Below are positions 10,502 to 20,991 of a stretch of 64,000 nucleotides of DNA, one piece after another. The stretch is from Juglans regia. Taxonomy: Eukaryota; Streptophyta; Magnoliopsida; Fagales; Juglandaceae. Location: assembly GCF_001411555.2 (NCBI RefSeq), contig NC_049914.1, positions 15,454,798-15,518,797 of the forward strand. Direction: 5' to 3'. The position numbers and the translations under genes are program-made. Each line of letters opens with the position of its first letter. The stretch's first letter is position 1. The notes under the pieces are model-generated. The model saw only the letters and a list, made by a program, of their open reading frames with translations, ran no database searches and had not been told where the DNA came from.

Positions 10502-11245
10502 TGATGGAAACCAAGGTGGGCCTAGTCTTAAAGATACGTTGCAAGTTCCAGATGGGCCAAATACAAGTTAAAGGGCTTAAATGATGAAGATTCAGTTTTG
10601 ATTCATTTGATAAGTTATGGAAAGGGCAACAACACGATTTAAAGGCCTTGGGCACTTGAACACTTTCAACTTATTTAATTCTTGTAAATGACTTATTTTA
10701 TTAGTTTAGAATAATTGAGTTTACTATGGGAAGCACTTAAGGGAGCCTATGCAAGGGCATATTGGGAAAGTTATTATTTTATTGAACTAGGGTTAGGGTT
10801 ACTGTAGCGAGTTACTGTAGCGAGGGTACTGTAGCCGCGGCACTGTTCATCCAGGGGCACTTTTGGAAGATGGGGGGGTTTATTTTGGCTAGGGTTTCAT
10901 TATGTTTTGCTTTAAATACTCTATGTGGCCACATTTTAATCAGATTATGAAGTTTATGAAATTTGATGAATTTATTCATTGTGAGTTGAGTTTTACTCCT
11001 CTTGTTCTTAATTGAACTTTTGAACTTATCAAAGGTAAATCACAACCTTTGTGGCGTTCCTCCTTTGTAATCTGGGTTCTTGAGACGGGTTCTTCAACGG
11101 GTCTAGATTTTAATATAATCTAGGTTCTTGAAACGAGTTCTCATCGGGTCTAGGTTCTCCATCCATTGACTTGATTTTGGCTTTCTTGTGGTATTTTCAA
11201 ATTGACTGTGGGTTCAAGGGATTCCTTTCCCGCGGGTTCATATCA
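10502..11245 (+). repeat. Plus-strand LTR (744 bp)
   Basis: Complete LTR starting TGATGGAAACCAAGG and ending CGGGTTCATATCA. It lies between an LTR fragment (left, CAAAC) and M2 pol (right, ATTTG). No target duplication or primer-binding site is present, so the flanks probably come from two different insertions joined by recombination or deletion. Confidence 0.85.
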
Positions 11246-11611
11246 ATTTGGCAGACAAAGTTTGCTTTCTTTAAACAAATAACCATCATGCTTGTAAAAC
11301 TTAACAAATGCCGCCTTATCACATGCCACATACACATTTGAAAAATCAGCATCATCGGCATACATGTCTTTCACGTATTCAAACCCAAGCATTTTGGCAC
11401 TCATAGAAGTAAGAAGTACATACCTCCGGGATAGATCATCAGCAACAATGTTCTCCTTACCTTGCTTGTAACGGATGACATAGGGAAAGGTCTCAATGTA
11501 TTCCATCCATCTAGCATGCCTTTTATTCAACTTACCTTGACCCTTGAGATGCTTCAATGATTCATGATCGGTATGGATCACAATTCTCTTGGCCATAGGT
11601 AGTGCTGCCAA
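11246..11611 (-). pseudogene. M2 RNase H C-terminal part to integrase start
   Basis: Codes for [39 protein letters not shown] and the linker to integrase, ending KESKLCLPN at the LTR junction. ADALSRR reads ADDLSRR. A one-base loss near 11595 puts it out of frame with the RT block. Confidence 0.87.
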
Positions 11612-13272
11612 GTTTCTAATGCACGAACAAGAGCATAAAGCTCTTTATCATAAGTAGGGTACTTCAGGGATGCCCCACTTAACTTTTCACTGAAGAAGGC
11701 TATGTGCCGCCTATCCTGCATCAAAACGGCTCCAATCCCTATTCCTGAGGCATCACATTCAATCTCAAAAACTTTGTTAAAATCAGGTAATCCTAACACA
11801 GGTGCAAAGCACAACCTTTCTTTAATAGTGGCAAAAGCATTCTCTTGATTAGTCCCCCAATGAAACCCAACATTCTTTTTAATTACCTCAGTGAGTGGTG
11901 CAGCAATGGTGCTGAAGTCTTTAACAAAACGCCGATAAAAGCTAGCTAACCCATGAAAGCTTCTTACCTCAGTGAGGCTTTTTAGCATTGGCCACTCCTT
12001 GATGGCCTTGACTTTCTCTTCATCCACCTCAATACCCTTTGTACTAACAATGTAACCAAGAAAAACAACTTTTTCCATGCAAAAGGCACATTTCTTGAAA
12101 TTAGCATACAACTTTTCACATCTCAACACATCAAACACATATCTCAAATGCTCAATATGTTCATTTAAGTTCTTGCTGTACACTAAGATATCATCAAAGT
12201 ACACAACCACAAACTTGCCTATGAATGCACGTAGGACATGGTTCATTAATCTCATGAAAGTACTGGGCGCATTTGTAAGTCCAAATGGCATAACCAACCA
12301 TTCATAAAGCCCATACTTAGTCTTAAAAGCAGTTTTCCATTCATCACCCTCTTTCATTCTAATTTGATGGTACCCACTTTTAAGATCAATTTTACTGAAA
12401 ATACATGAGCCATGCAATTCATCAAGCATATCATCCAATCTAGGAATGGGATGGCGATACTTTACCGTGATATTGTTGACCGCCCTGCAATCAATGCACA
12501 TCCTCCACGTCCCATCCTTCTTTGGCACTAGTAGCACTGGTACTGCACAAGGGCTCATGCTCTCCCTCACGTACCCATTGCTCATCAAATCCTCAACTTG
12601 CATCTGAACCTCCTTTGTCTCCTCTGGATTACTCCAGTAGGCTGGTCGGTTTGGAATAGCAGCCCCGGGCATAAAATCAATCTGGTGCTCATTGCCTCGA
12701 ATGGGTGGCAACTCATTTGGCATCTCCTCCAGGAATACATCCTCAAACTCCTGCAACAAAGAAACAACCAAACTAGGAAGAGACTGATTAGTTTCATCAA
12801 GAGTAAGATAAGACTCTTTATAGACAAGAAAAATCATAGGGCGATCTGCGAAGAAAGCCCTCTTAACCTCACTCTCTCTTGCATAGAAACTCACTTTTGC
12901 CTTTCCTTTTCTCTCAGAAGACTCGCTTTCTTTTTTCTCTCGTGGCTCCACTCTTTTTTCTTTACTCTCAGTCACCTCTCTACTTTCTTTCTCACTCTTT
13001 CTTTCATGCTCATATTCACTCTTACTCTTTATTTTTTGCTCAATCTCTTTTTCACTCTTCCTTTTTTGATCACTCTCATTTTCACTCTTTCTCTTCCGAT
13101 CACTCTTTCTTTTTTGAGCAACCTCACTTTTCAATTTCAGTTGGTCCTCATAGACCTGGCTTGGAGTTAAAGGAGCAAGTTTAATTGTTTTGCCCTCCTT
13201 TTCAAAGCTGTACATGTTCTTGAACCCAATCATGTGTCACTCTCCTATCATACTGCCACGGCCTCCCCAACA
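11578..13272 (-). pseudogene. pol: M2 linker, reverse transcriptase and RNase H start
   Basis: Begins in the protease tail ([20 protein letters not shown]), then a 90-residue K/E/S-rich linker ([23 protein letters not shown] units), then [16 protein letters not shown] and a full [68 protein letters not shown], catalytic YFDDILVYS near 12195, and [18 protein letters not shown]. RNase H follows ([34 protein letters not shown]). This is the cleanest RT copy in the window: over 540 codons without a stop. The ORF starts after the N1 insertion. Confidence 0.9.
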
Positions 13273-13277
13273 AAATA

Positions 13278-13601
13278 TGATATGAACCCGTGGAAATGAA
13301 TTCCCTTGAACCCACAATCAATTTGAAAACTCCCCAGGAAAACCAAAAATCAAGTCAAGGATGGAGAATCTAGACCCGATTAGAACCCGTTTCAAGAACC
13401 TAGATTATATTAAAATCTAGACCCGTTGAAAAACCCGTCTCAAGAACCCAGATTACACTGGAAGAACGCCACAAAGGTTGTGATTTACCTTTGATAAGTT
13501 CAAGAGTTTAATCAAGAACAAGAGGAGAAAACTCAACTCACAAATAAAATTCAATATTGTCTTCATGATCTTTAAGACTAGGCCCATCATGGTTCCCATC
13601 A
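13278..13601 (-). repeat. 3' LTR of N1 (324 bp)
   Basis: TGATATGAACCCGTGG to GGTTCCCATCA. Compared with full LTRs it lacks about 450 bp including CTACAGTA repeats, AACCCTAA motif and the TTTAAATA box. Confidence 0.92.
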
Positions 13602-13615
13602 TTCCCCCTCTCCTC
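13602..13615 (-). other. Polypurine tract of N1
   Basis: GAGGAGAGGGGGAA on the minus strand, directly before the LTR. A second tract followed by an LTR-start-like GGTTCCCATCA lies at about 13645-13668, a duplication shared with N8. Confidence 0.8.
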
Positions 13616-14809
13616 AAAAGGATTCGACCTCGAATCTCCACCTTGGTTCCCATCATTCCCACTCTCTTCAAAAGGATTCAACCTCGAATCTCCACCTGGA
13701 TCAAAGGGAAAAAGGTTAGGAACATTATCATTAATTTCGTATGCAATATCATTAATTTGTTCAAGTAACACTTCATGCATCATGTTAATGAATGACAAAT
13801 GATACTTCCACAAACGTTCATGTAACACTTCAATGAAAGGCAAATGATACTCCGGCAATTGTTCATGCAACACGTCAATGTATGGCAAATGATACTCCCA
13901 CAAATGTTCATGCAATACATCAATGAATGACAAATGATAGTTCCACAAACGTTCGTGCAACAAGTCTTTGAATGGCAAATGATATTCCCACAAACATTCA
14001 TGTAACACAACAAAAGTCTTCCTTACACCAAGATTACCCAACAAACCACCATGTCCATCACACACAAGCAACTTACGCATAAAACTAGTAGGCACACAAA
14101 ATCTATTCTTTCTAAACAAGTACCAATCTGGTTTATAAAACTTACCAAAAGATGCTTTCTCACATGTTCTATACACATTAGCAAAGTCATCATCATTAGC
14201 ATGCAATTCCTTATCATATTCAAGTCTCAACAATTTTGCATCTAAAATGAAGACAATGACATACCTTCTTGCTAAAGCATCAACCAGAAAATTTTTCATA
14301 CCATGTGTGTATTTGAATACATGAAGAAAAGTCTCAATACAATCATCCCGCTTAGCATGCATTCTACTCAACAACTTACCTTGTCCCCTTAAGTGTGTCA
14401 AGGACTCATGTTCTTCAAATAAAGGTCGATTAAGAATTGTCGCACCTGGCACAAGATCAATGTAGTGCTCTATCTCCCAAATAGGTGATAATCCACTAAA
14501 CACACTGCTAGGAATCACGACCTCGTATCCCTGCAAGAAAGAAACAACAACACTAGGCAAAGAGTCGTTAAATTCGTTAGCATAAAAGCTTGCCTTAGCA
14601 TAAAAACTCACTTTTGTCTTTTTATTTCTCTTCACAATCTCTCTTTCTTTTCCCTCTTGTGGCTCCACTCTTTTTTCTTGACTGTCAACCACCTCTCTAT
14701 TTTCTTTTTCTCTCACTCTTTCTTTTGATGTTTCGGCCTCATTCTCTTTTTTCCTCTCACTCTCTGTTTTTCTTTCAGTCTCCTCTTTTTCTTGAGATTT
14801 CAGCCTCAC
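13616..14809 (-). pseudogene. N1 collapsed pol with 15-residue repeats
   Basis: Long minus-strand ORF. A K/E-rich linker (about 65 residues) leads to KTKVSFYAKASFYANEFNDS and the RT N-terminal stub LSPIWEIEHYIDLVPGATIL. It jumps at NRP to the RNase H end (HESLTHLRGQGKLLSRMHAK, HVFKYTHGMKNFLVDALARR) and an integrase finger remnant (GHGGLLGNLGVRKTFVVLHE). Five 15-residue repeats follow (LWEYHLPFKDLLHER-type), then GGDSRLNPFEE twice. No RT palm, no YFDD and no DDE core remain, so it cannot be a polymerase or integrase. It is offset by +1 from gag. Confidence 0.88.
13770..14020 (-). repeat. 45-bp tandem repeat in N1 pol
   Basis: About 5.5 units of 45 bp coding for (V/L)LHE(R/H/C)LW(E/K)YHL(P/S)FI(D/N), in frame. 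The unit joins the integrase finger end (LHEHFFW in A) with the integrase core end ([13 protein letters not shown] in A). Confidence 0.9.
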
Positions 14810-14882
14810 CCAAATCTTTTCCCTTTGGTGGTTCGGTCGTCCCCTTTGCTACAACTTGATCATTTTTGTCCCACTTAGATTT

Positions 14883-15773
14883 TCAAGGAGTACTAGAAAC
14901 CGAAGTATACCTTGATGTACCCTTTCCTTTTAGCCGTCTCTCCACCTTCATAGCCATGTGCACTATGTCCTCCACCTCCTCATAATGTTGCAACTCAACT
15001 ACATTAGCTATCTCCCTATTCAACCCCCTCAAAAATCTTGTCATCGTGGCCTCCCGATCCTCCACTACGTTAGCCCGAATCATAGCCACCTCCATCTCCT
15101 TATGGTAGTCCTCTACACTCCTAGACCCCTGTATAAGATTTTGTAATTTTTGGTAGAAGTCTCTATAGTAGTGGCTAGGTACAAATCTCCGCCTCATGAT
15201 AGCTTTCAACTCTCTCCATGTTTCTACAGGCCTCTCAAGATTCCTCCTCCTATTAGTCACTAATTGATCCCACCAAACAATCGCATAATCAGTGAACTCA
15301 ATTACAACCAACTTCACCTTCTTCTCCTCAGAGTAATTATGACAATCAAACACCAGCTCTATTCTTTTCTCCCACTCTAAATAAATTTCAGGGTCAGTTC
15401 TACCTTGGAATGATGGTATTTTCACTTTGATACTCCCAAGGTTCTTATCTACTCCATCTCGACCCCTTGAGTTTGCCGTAAGGCCTCTTCCATGCCTAAC
15501 TCCTCTATGTCCACTCAATCCAACTTCAGATGTTAAGCCTTCCTCATCCTCACCAAACTGTCCATTCTTATACCCATTCTCAATTTTAGGCTCATGTCGC
15601 CTCCTATCTCGCTCACTTTGCAGATTTCTAATCATTGCTTTTTGATTATCCATACTATCCCTCACTTCACCTAAGACCAAGTTCAACCGCTCAAACTGTT
15701 GTTGCATGGCTTGCAACATAAAGGATGAGTTATCTGCTCTCCCCCTTGGTGATGAGCTACTCCGATGAGACAT
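14883..15773 (-). pseudogene. N1 gag
   Basis: Starts MSHRSSSSPRGRADNSSF at 15773. It has a coiled-coil-like QQQFERLNLVLGEVRDSMDN segment, an Arg/Glu-rich region and a complete Retrotrans_gag domain ([63 protein letters not shown]). It ends at a TGA where relatives have Trp (STPWKSKW). Beyond it the frame continues into KGKDLGEAE and the linker; zinc knuckle and protease are absent, in common with N4, N5, N7 and N8. Confidence 0.88.
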
Positions 15774-16567
15774 TATAAAGTTCAGCACAAAAGAATGTTA
15801 GTTGTAAAAAAGAAAACCTTACACACTCCCTTACGTGTTTACACTCGAATAATGGCACTCCACTCGTGTTTCACTCTTAATGGCTTTTTCCCGATAATAG
15901 TCTCACACCCTCTTGCCTTTTACCTCAATAGTTTTCCTGCTCAAGTTCTTTAAGAACTAGTTGAATTAAATCAAGACAATACAACCTTGTATTATTCCAA
16001 CCAGTAATATAGATCAAAGAAACAAGGAATGAAGCAAATGACACGAGACTCAAGGAATTTATACGAGGGAAAGAGTAATTATAAAACAATATACAAACTA
16101 GAAAGATGTATTCAGCTCTTATGATGTTAAAAACTCAATCGACAAATACTTTCTTTCTCTTTGTTGTAACTATGTAGCAACGTTGAATACGCCACCTTCT
16201 CTTTTCTTCTTCTTCTTCTTTCTGGTTTTTTTTTTTTTCGAATTTTCTTTTCTTTTCCTTTCTTTTCTTTTCCTTTCCTTTCTTTTCTTTTCTTTTCACC
16301 AACTGATTTGATCACAACCAAGAATAAGCAGTAGAGAAAAACCCTAACAATAACTCAAAAACCCTAGGGCAAGTGATATACGACAACCCCTAGAATAAGA
16401 GATTTCAGCCAACACAAACCCTAGAACAATGAATTTCAGCAACCCCAACATAGTAAAGAAATCTGCTAGCCACCACTGTTTTTTTTGTAATCAATCCTAG
16501 AACAATGAAGCCCTAGAATTAAATATGCTAGAAATAAAAGATAGAATCAGACCTGATTGGAAATCTG
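15774..16567 (-). other. N1 leader
   Basis: Family leader with CT tract at about 16196-16300 and no coding potential. Confidence 0.8.
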
Positions 16568-16579
16568 GCTCTGATACCA
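16568..16579 (-). other. N1 primer-binding site (canonical)
   Basis: Minus strand TGGTATCAGAGC, two bases from the LTR; no extra T, unlike N3, N5, N6, N8 and N9. Confidence 0.88.
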
Positions 16580-16581
16580 AA

Positions 16582-16905
16582 TGATATGAACCCGTGGGAA
16601 TGAATTTCCTTGAACCCACAATCAATTTGAAAACTCCCCAGGAAAGCCAAAAATCAAGTCAAGGATGGAGAATCTAGACCCGATGAGAACCCGTTTCAAG
16701 AACCTAGATTATATTAAAATCTAGACCCGTTGAAAAACCCGTCTCAAGAACCCAGATTACAAGGGAGGAATGCCACAAAGGTTGTGATTTACCTTTGATA
16801 AGTTCAAGAGTTCAATCAAGAACAAGAGGAGAAAACTCAACTCACAAATAAAATTCAATATTGTCTTCGTGATCTTTAAGACTAGGCCCATCATGGTTCC
16901 CATCA
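16582..16905 (-). repeat. 5' LTR of N1 (324 bp)
   Basis: Same short form as the 3' LTR. Outer flank AAATA repeats the sequence left of 13278. Confidence 0.92.
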
Positions 16906-18098
16906 AAATATGGCCCGCATGCATAGGCACAACATCACAAAGCACCTCATCTTGATACTTCCCAATAGAAAAAGTAACCAACACTTGTTTATCCACCCTA
17001 ACCTCTCCACAATCATTCAACCACTGCAATTTGTATGGTCTAGAGTGTTTTAAGGTTGGTAAATTCAATTTCTCAACCAAAGTAGTGCTAGCCACATTAG
17101 TACAACTCCCTCCATCAATGATCATACTACATACCTTATTGTTGACATGGCATCTAGTTTGGAAAATGTTCTCTCGCTGTTGCTCTGCATCATCCACCTT
17201 AATGTGTGCATTAAGAGCACGCCTGGCAACAAGAGACTCACCTGTCACAGGGTATAGCGCTCCATCATCATCACTAGCATCATCCAACTCGGGCACCTCA
17301 TCACTATCATCCTCACTCTCAGTCATCACCTCCCCATTGTCACGCACAATCACCACCCTCCTATTTGGACATTGAGAAGCAATGTGCCTTGAACCCAAAC
17401 ACTTAAAACATTTGATATCTCTATTCCGTGAAGGTTGGGATTCTACCTTGGGTTTGTTGCTAGTTCCCTCATTTTTTCCCTTAGGTGGTTCGGTTTTTCT
17501 CTTTGCTTCAGCTGCATCATTCCTATCCCATTTTGATTTCCAAGTAGTGCTAGAAACCATAGTGTACCTTGCTGTCCCTTTTCTCTTTAATTGCCTCTCC
17601 ACCTTCATAGCCATGTGCACCATGTCCTCTATCTCCACATAATGCTGCAATTCAATTACATTGGCTATGTCCCTATTCAACCCACTCAAAAATCTAGCCA
17701 TGGTGGCCTCTCGGTCCTCATCTACATTAGCCCGAATCATCGCCACCTCCATCTCCTTATGGTAATCCTCCACACTCCTAGACCCCTGTGTAAGATTTTG
17801 TAATTTCTGGAAAAGGTCTCTATAGTAATGGCTAGGAACAAATCTCCGCCTCATGAGAGCTTTCAACTCTCCCCATGTCTCTATAGGCCTCTCATAATTC
17901 CTTCTCCTATTGGTCACTAATTGATCCCACCAAATAATAGCATAATCAGTGAACTCAATTACCGCCAACTTCACTTTCTTCTCCTCAGAGTAATTATGGC
18001 AATCAAACACCAACTCTATTTTTTTCTCCCACTCTAGATAAACCTCAGGGTCAGTTCTACCTTGGAAAGATGATATTTTCATTTTGATGCTACCAAGG
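16906..18098 (-). pseudogene. M2 gag capsid, zinc knuckle and protease
   Basis: One minus-strand frame. Capsid part from [20 protein letters not shown] onwards ([25 protein letters not shown]), basic region, [14 protein letters not shown] knuckle near 17395, acidic spacer, then retropepsin with intact [12 protein letters not shown] near 17110 and [22 protein letters not shown] at the N1 junction. The N1 LTR cuts the protease just before LLGRPW. The reading frame is otherwise open over about 390 codons, so this gag-protease was probably functional until the two insertions. Confidence 0.9.
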
Positions 18099-18864
18099 TG
18101 ATAGGAACCAAGGTGGGCCTACTCTTAAAGATCCTTTGCAAGTTCCAGATAGGCCAATTACAAGATCAAGGGCCAAGAAGATCAAGGAAGCAATGCAAGG
18201 ATTGGTGCAATCCACTTAGGATGAAGCCAGCAAGAGCCCAACATTGAAGATGGGTCTGAAAGAAGAAGAACTAGTTTTGATCCACTTTATTCAAGCTGTG
18301 GAAGGCATGACTTAAAGATACGGCCTATTGTTATTGGAGGCTTCCAATTTGGTTAAATGATTTATTTTATTAGTTTAGAATAAGTGGGCTTGAAGATGCT
18401 TGACTCACATGTCTTATTTCTTTTGAAATATGTTTTTGGGAAGGCCTTGTATTTTGGCCAAGGGCTTATTTGGAAAATTACATTTTAGGAACTAGGGTTT
18501 CATCAATTTACTGTTGGGGTTACTGTAGCCGCGCGTACTGTAGCTGCTACTGTTCATCAATGGTAATTTTGGGTAAAAGGGGCATTATTTTGGCTAGGGT
18601 TTTGATTAGGTTTGGCTTTAAAAACTCTTAATTGAACTTTTGAACTTATCAAAAGTAAATCACAACCTTTGTGGCGTTCCTCCTTTGTAATCTGGGTTCT
18701 TGAGACGGGTTCTTCAACGGGTCTAGATTTTAATATAATCTAGGTTCTTGAAACGAGTTCTCATCGGGTCTAGATTCTCCATCCTTGACTTGATTTTGGC
18801 TTTCTTGGGGAGTTTTCAAATTGATTGTGGGTTCAAGGGAATTCATTCCCACGGGTTCATATCA
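18099..18864 (+). repeat. Solo LTR in M2 gag (766 bp)
   Basis: Starts TGATAGGAACCAAGG, ends CGGGTTCATATCA, with target duplication CAAGG (18094-18098 and 18865-18869). The opening bases code for an integrase tail (QVPDRPITRSRAKKIKEAMQ-like). It has no internal region, so it is an LTR-LTR recombination product. Confidence 0.92.
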
Positions 18865-18869
18865 CAAGG

Positions 18870-19201
18870 TCTCTATCTACACCATCCCAACCCCTTAGAT
18901 TCCCCTCAAGTCCTCTTTCATGCCTAACTCCTCTATTTCTACCCGACCCAACGTCAGATGCTAAATCTTCCTCTTCCTCACCATCTCCTTCATTCTCATA
19001 CTGATTTTCAACTCTATGCTCACGTCATCTCCTATCCCTCCTACCTTGTAGATTTCTAATCGCTGCTTCTTGATGATTCATCCTATCCCTCACTTCACCC
19101 AACACCAAGTTCAACCGCTCAAACTGTTGTTGCATGGCTTGCAGCACAAAGGATGAGTTATCTGCTCTCCCCCTTGGTGATGCGCTACTCCAATGAGACA
19201 T
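18870..19201 (-). pseudogene. M2 gag N-terminal part
   Basis: Starts MSHWSSASPRGRADNSSF at 19201 and continues QQQFERLNLVLGEVRDRMNH and AAIRNLQGRRDRR. A TGA interrupts after RRDRR (relatives read RRREH). It joins the capsid part across the solo LTR. Confidence 0.87.
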
Positions 19202-19280
19202 TATCAGGCGCTGCACAAGAGAATGTTAGTGGCAAAAAAAAAAAAGTAGCTGTGGATGACAAGTAGTGGAAAATAAGAGC
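19202..19280 (-). other. M2 leader stub and unassigned 35 bp
   Basis: About 45 bp of the gag-proximal leader, then about 35 bp (GTAGCTGTGG... ATAAGAGC) that match no other part of the window, then the next LTR. Confidence 0.6.
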
Positions 19281-19689
19281 TGATATGAACCCGCGGGAAA
19301 GGAATCCCTTGAACCCACAGTCAATTTGAAAATACCCCAAGAAAGCCAAAATCAAGTCTATGGATGGAGAATCTAGACCCGATGAGAACTCGTTTCAAGA
19401 ACCTAGATTATATTAAAATCTAGACCCTTTGAAGAACCCGTCTCAAGAACCCAGATTACAAAGGAGGAGCGCTACAAAGGTTGTGATTTACTTTTGATAA
19501 GTTCAAAAGTTCAATTAAGAACAAGAGGAGTAAAACTCAACTCACAATGAATAAATTCATCAAATTTCATAAACTTCATAAACTTATTAAAAATGAGGCT
19601 ACATAGAGTATTTAAAGCAAAACCTAATGAAACCCTAGCCAAAATAAACCCCCATCTTCCAAAAGTGCCCCTGGATGACCAGTGCCGCG
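19281..19689 (-). repeat. Truncated LTR ending in a fold-back
   Basis: Starts TGATATGAACCCGCGGG and follows the LTR for 409 bp to GTGCCGCGG, then turns back: 19690-19710 is the exact reverse complement of 19614-19634. Confidence 0.82.
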
Positions 19690-19710
19690 GGTTTCATTAG
19701 GTTTTGCTTT
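19614..19710. repeat. 21-bp perfect inverted repeat at a breakpoint
   Basis: Arms 19614-19634 and 19690-19710, spacer 55 bp. The right arm is an inverted copy of LTR sequence stuck between an LTR fragment and the K/E linker of N2. Confidence 0.85.
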
Positions 19711-20752
19711 TTTCTTTTCAATCTCATTTTTACTGTTACTCTCTTTTTCTTCATCTTTTTTTGCACTCTCGACCTCACAATTATTTTTCAACTGATTCTC
19801 TCTTTTTTTTAAGGTCTTTGTCTCACCCTCATCTTTTTTATTTCTTTTTGTCTTAATCTCACCTTCACTTTTGTTTTTCAACTCAATCTCACTTTCACTC
19901 ACACCTTTACTCTTGTTTTTCAGCTCAATCTCACTTTCACTCTTACTTTTTTGCTCAATCTCCTTTTCACTTTTTTTTTATTTATCACTCTCACTTTTTC
20001 TCTTTCTTTATTTATCACTCTCATTTTCTCTCTTTCGTTTTTGAGCAACCTCACTTTTCAGATTCAATTGGTCCCCATGGACCTGTGTTGGAGTTAAAGG
20101 AGCAAGTTTGATTGTTTTTCCATCATTTTCAAAACAGTACATGTTCCTTAACCGATCATGGAACACCTTCCTATCATACAGCCATGGCTTCCCCAACAAA
20201 ATATGACCAGCTTGCATTGGCACTACATCACAAAGGACCATATTCTGGTATTTCCTAATTGAAAAAGAAACTAGCACTTACTTATTTACCCTAACCTCAT
20301 CACAATCACTCAACCACCGCAACATGTATGGTTTAGGATGTTTCAAGGTACGTAAATTCAATTTCTCAAATAAAGTAGTGCTAGCCAAATTAATACAACT
20401 TCTCAAATCAATTATCATACTACATATCATGTTGTTGATGTGGCATCTAGCTTGAAAAATTTTCTCACTCTATTATTCTGTATCATCCATCTTAATTTGT
20501 GTATTGAGTGCTCGCCTAGTAACAAAAGAATCACCATACTCTTCTTTCTCATAACCCTTTTGAACACTAGACTCACATCGCCTCCTATCTCTCCCGCCTT
20601 GTAGATTTCTAATGGCTGCTTCTTGATGATCCATCCTATCCCTCACTTAACCCAACACAAAATTCAACCGCTCAAACTGTTGTTGCATGGCTTGCAACAC
20701 AAAGGAAGAGTTATCTGCTCTCCCCCTTGGTGATGAGCTACTCTGATGAGAC
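19711..20752 (-). pseudogene. N2, gag-stub/protease/linker fragment
   Basis: Minus strand from gag ATG at 20752: N-terminal gag stub (SSPRGRADNSS, FERLNFVLG), then a direct jump to the protease leader (ALNTQIKMDDT-like). No capsid domain or zinc knuckle is present. The protease active site reads IIDLRSCINLAS, the same change as in N3 and N9. It continues VLVSFSIRKYQNMVLCDVVP and LLGKPWLYDRKV, then a K/E/S-rich linker (to about 19711) with several stops. The rest of pol is missing at the fold-back junction. Confidence 0.83.
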
Positions 20753-20991
20753 ATTATATGGTGCTGCACAAAAGAATATTAGTGGTAAAAAAGAAAACCT
20801 CACACACACCCTTACGTGTTTACACTCGAATAATACACTCCACTCGTGTTTCACTCTTAATTGACTTTTTCCCGATAATAATCTCACACTCTCTTGCATT
20901 TTACCTCAAGAGTTTTCCCACTCAAGTTCTTTAAGAACTAATTGAACACAATCAAGAGAAAGCAAGCTTGTTTCAACCGAACTAGTAATTA
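20753..20991 (-). other. N2 leader, truncated
   Basis: Gag-proximal part of the family leader, ending at CTAGTAATTA where the next LTR begins. About 100 bp of leader are missing between here and 21733. Confidence 0.75.

Larger units (their letters stand above)
13278..16905 (-). mobile_element. N1, collapsed-pol derivative with short LTRs
   Basis: Complete insertion of 3,628 bp with the target duplication AAATA (13273-13277 and 16906-16910) inside M2's protease gene. Both LTRs are only 324 bp with the same internal deletion, so the deletion came before insertion. The LTRs differ at roughly 10 positions (about 3 percent), so it is older than N8 or A. Inside: gag (14883-15773), collapsed pol (13602-14809), leader, and canonical primer-binding site. 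Confidence 0.92.
11246..19280 (-). mobile_element. M2, autonomous-type element hosting N1 and a solo LTR
   Basis: Minus strand, gag start at 19201 to integrase start at 11246. Two insertions interrupt it: a solo LTR in gag (18099-18864, target CAAGG) and element N1 in protease (13278-16905, target AAATA). Without these it is a continuous gag-protease-RT-RNase H unit. Everything after the start of the integrase is gone, and the leader is cut after about 45 bp. Confidence 0.88.

Noticed and set aside
10502..11245. Simple solo LTR with target duplication
   Set aside because: Flanks CAAAC and ATTTG do not match and belong to different elements, so it is not a clean solo insertion.
12598..13184. 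Plus-strand Ser/Phe/Leu-rich ORFs opposite the K/E linkers (also 29536-29730, 52278-52753, 57180-57834)
   Set aside because: They are antisense shadows of the purine-rich linker; they have no family features and occur wherever the linker occurs.
13780..14013. Cysteine-rich ORF with repeated VCGSIICHS-type units (also in the 50-52 kb and 39.7 kb copies)
   Set aside because: It is the 45-bp pol repeat read in the wrong frame; the in-frame reading gives the LHERLWEYHLPFID unit that matches integrase.
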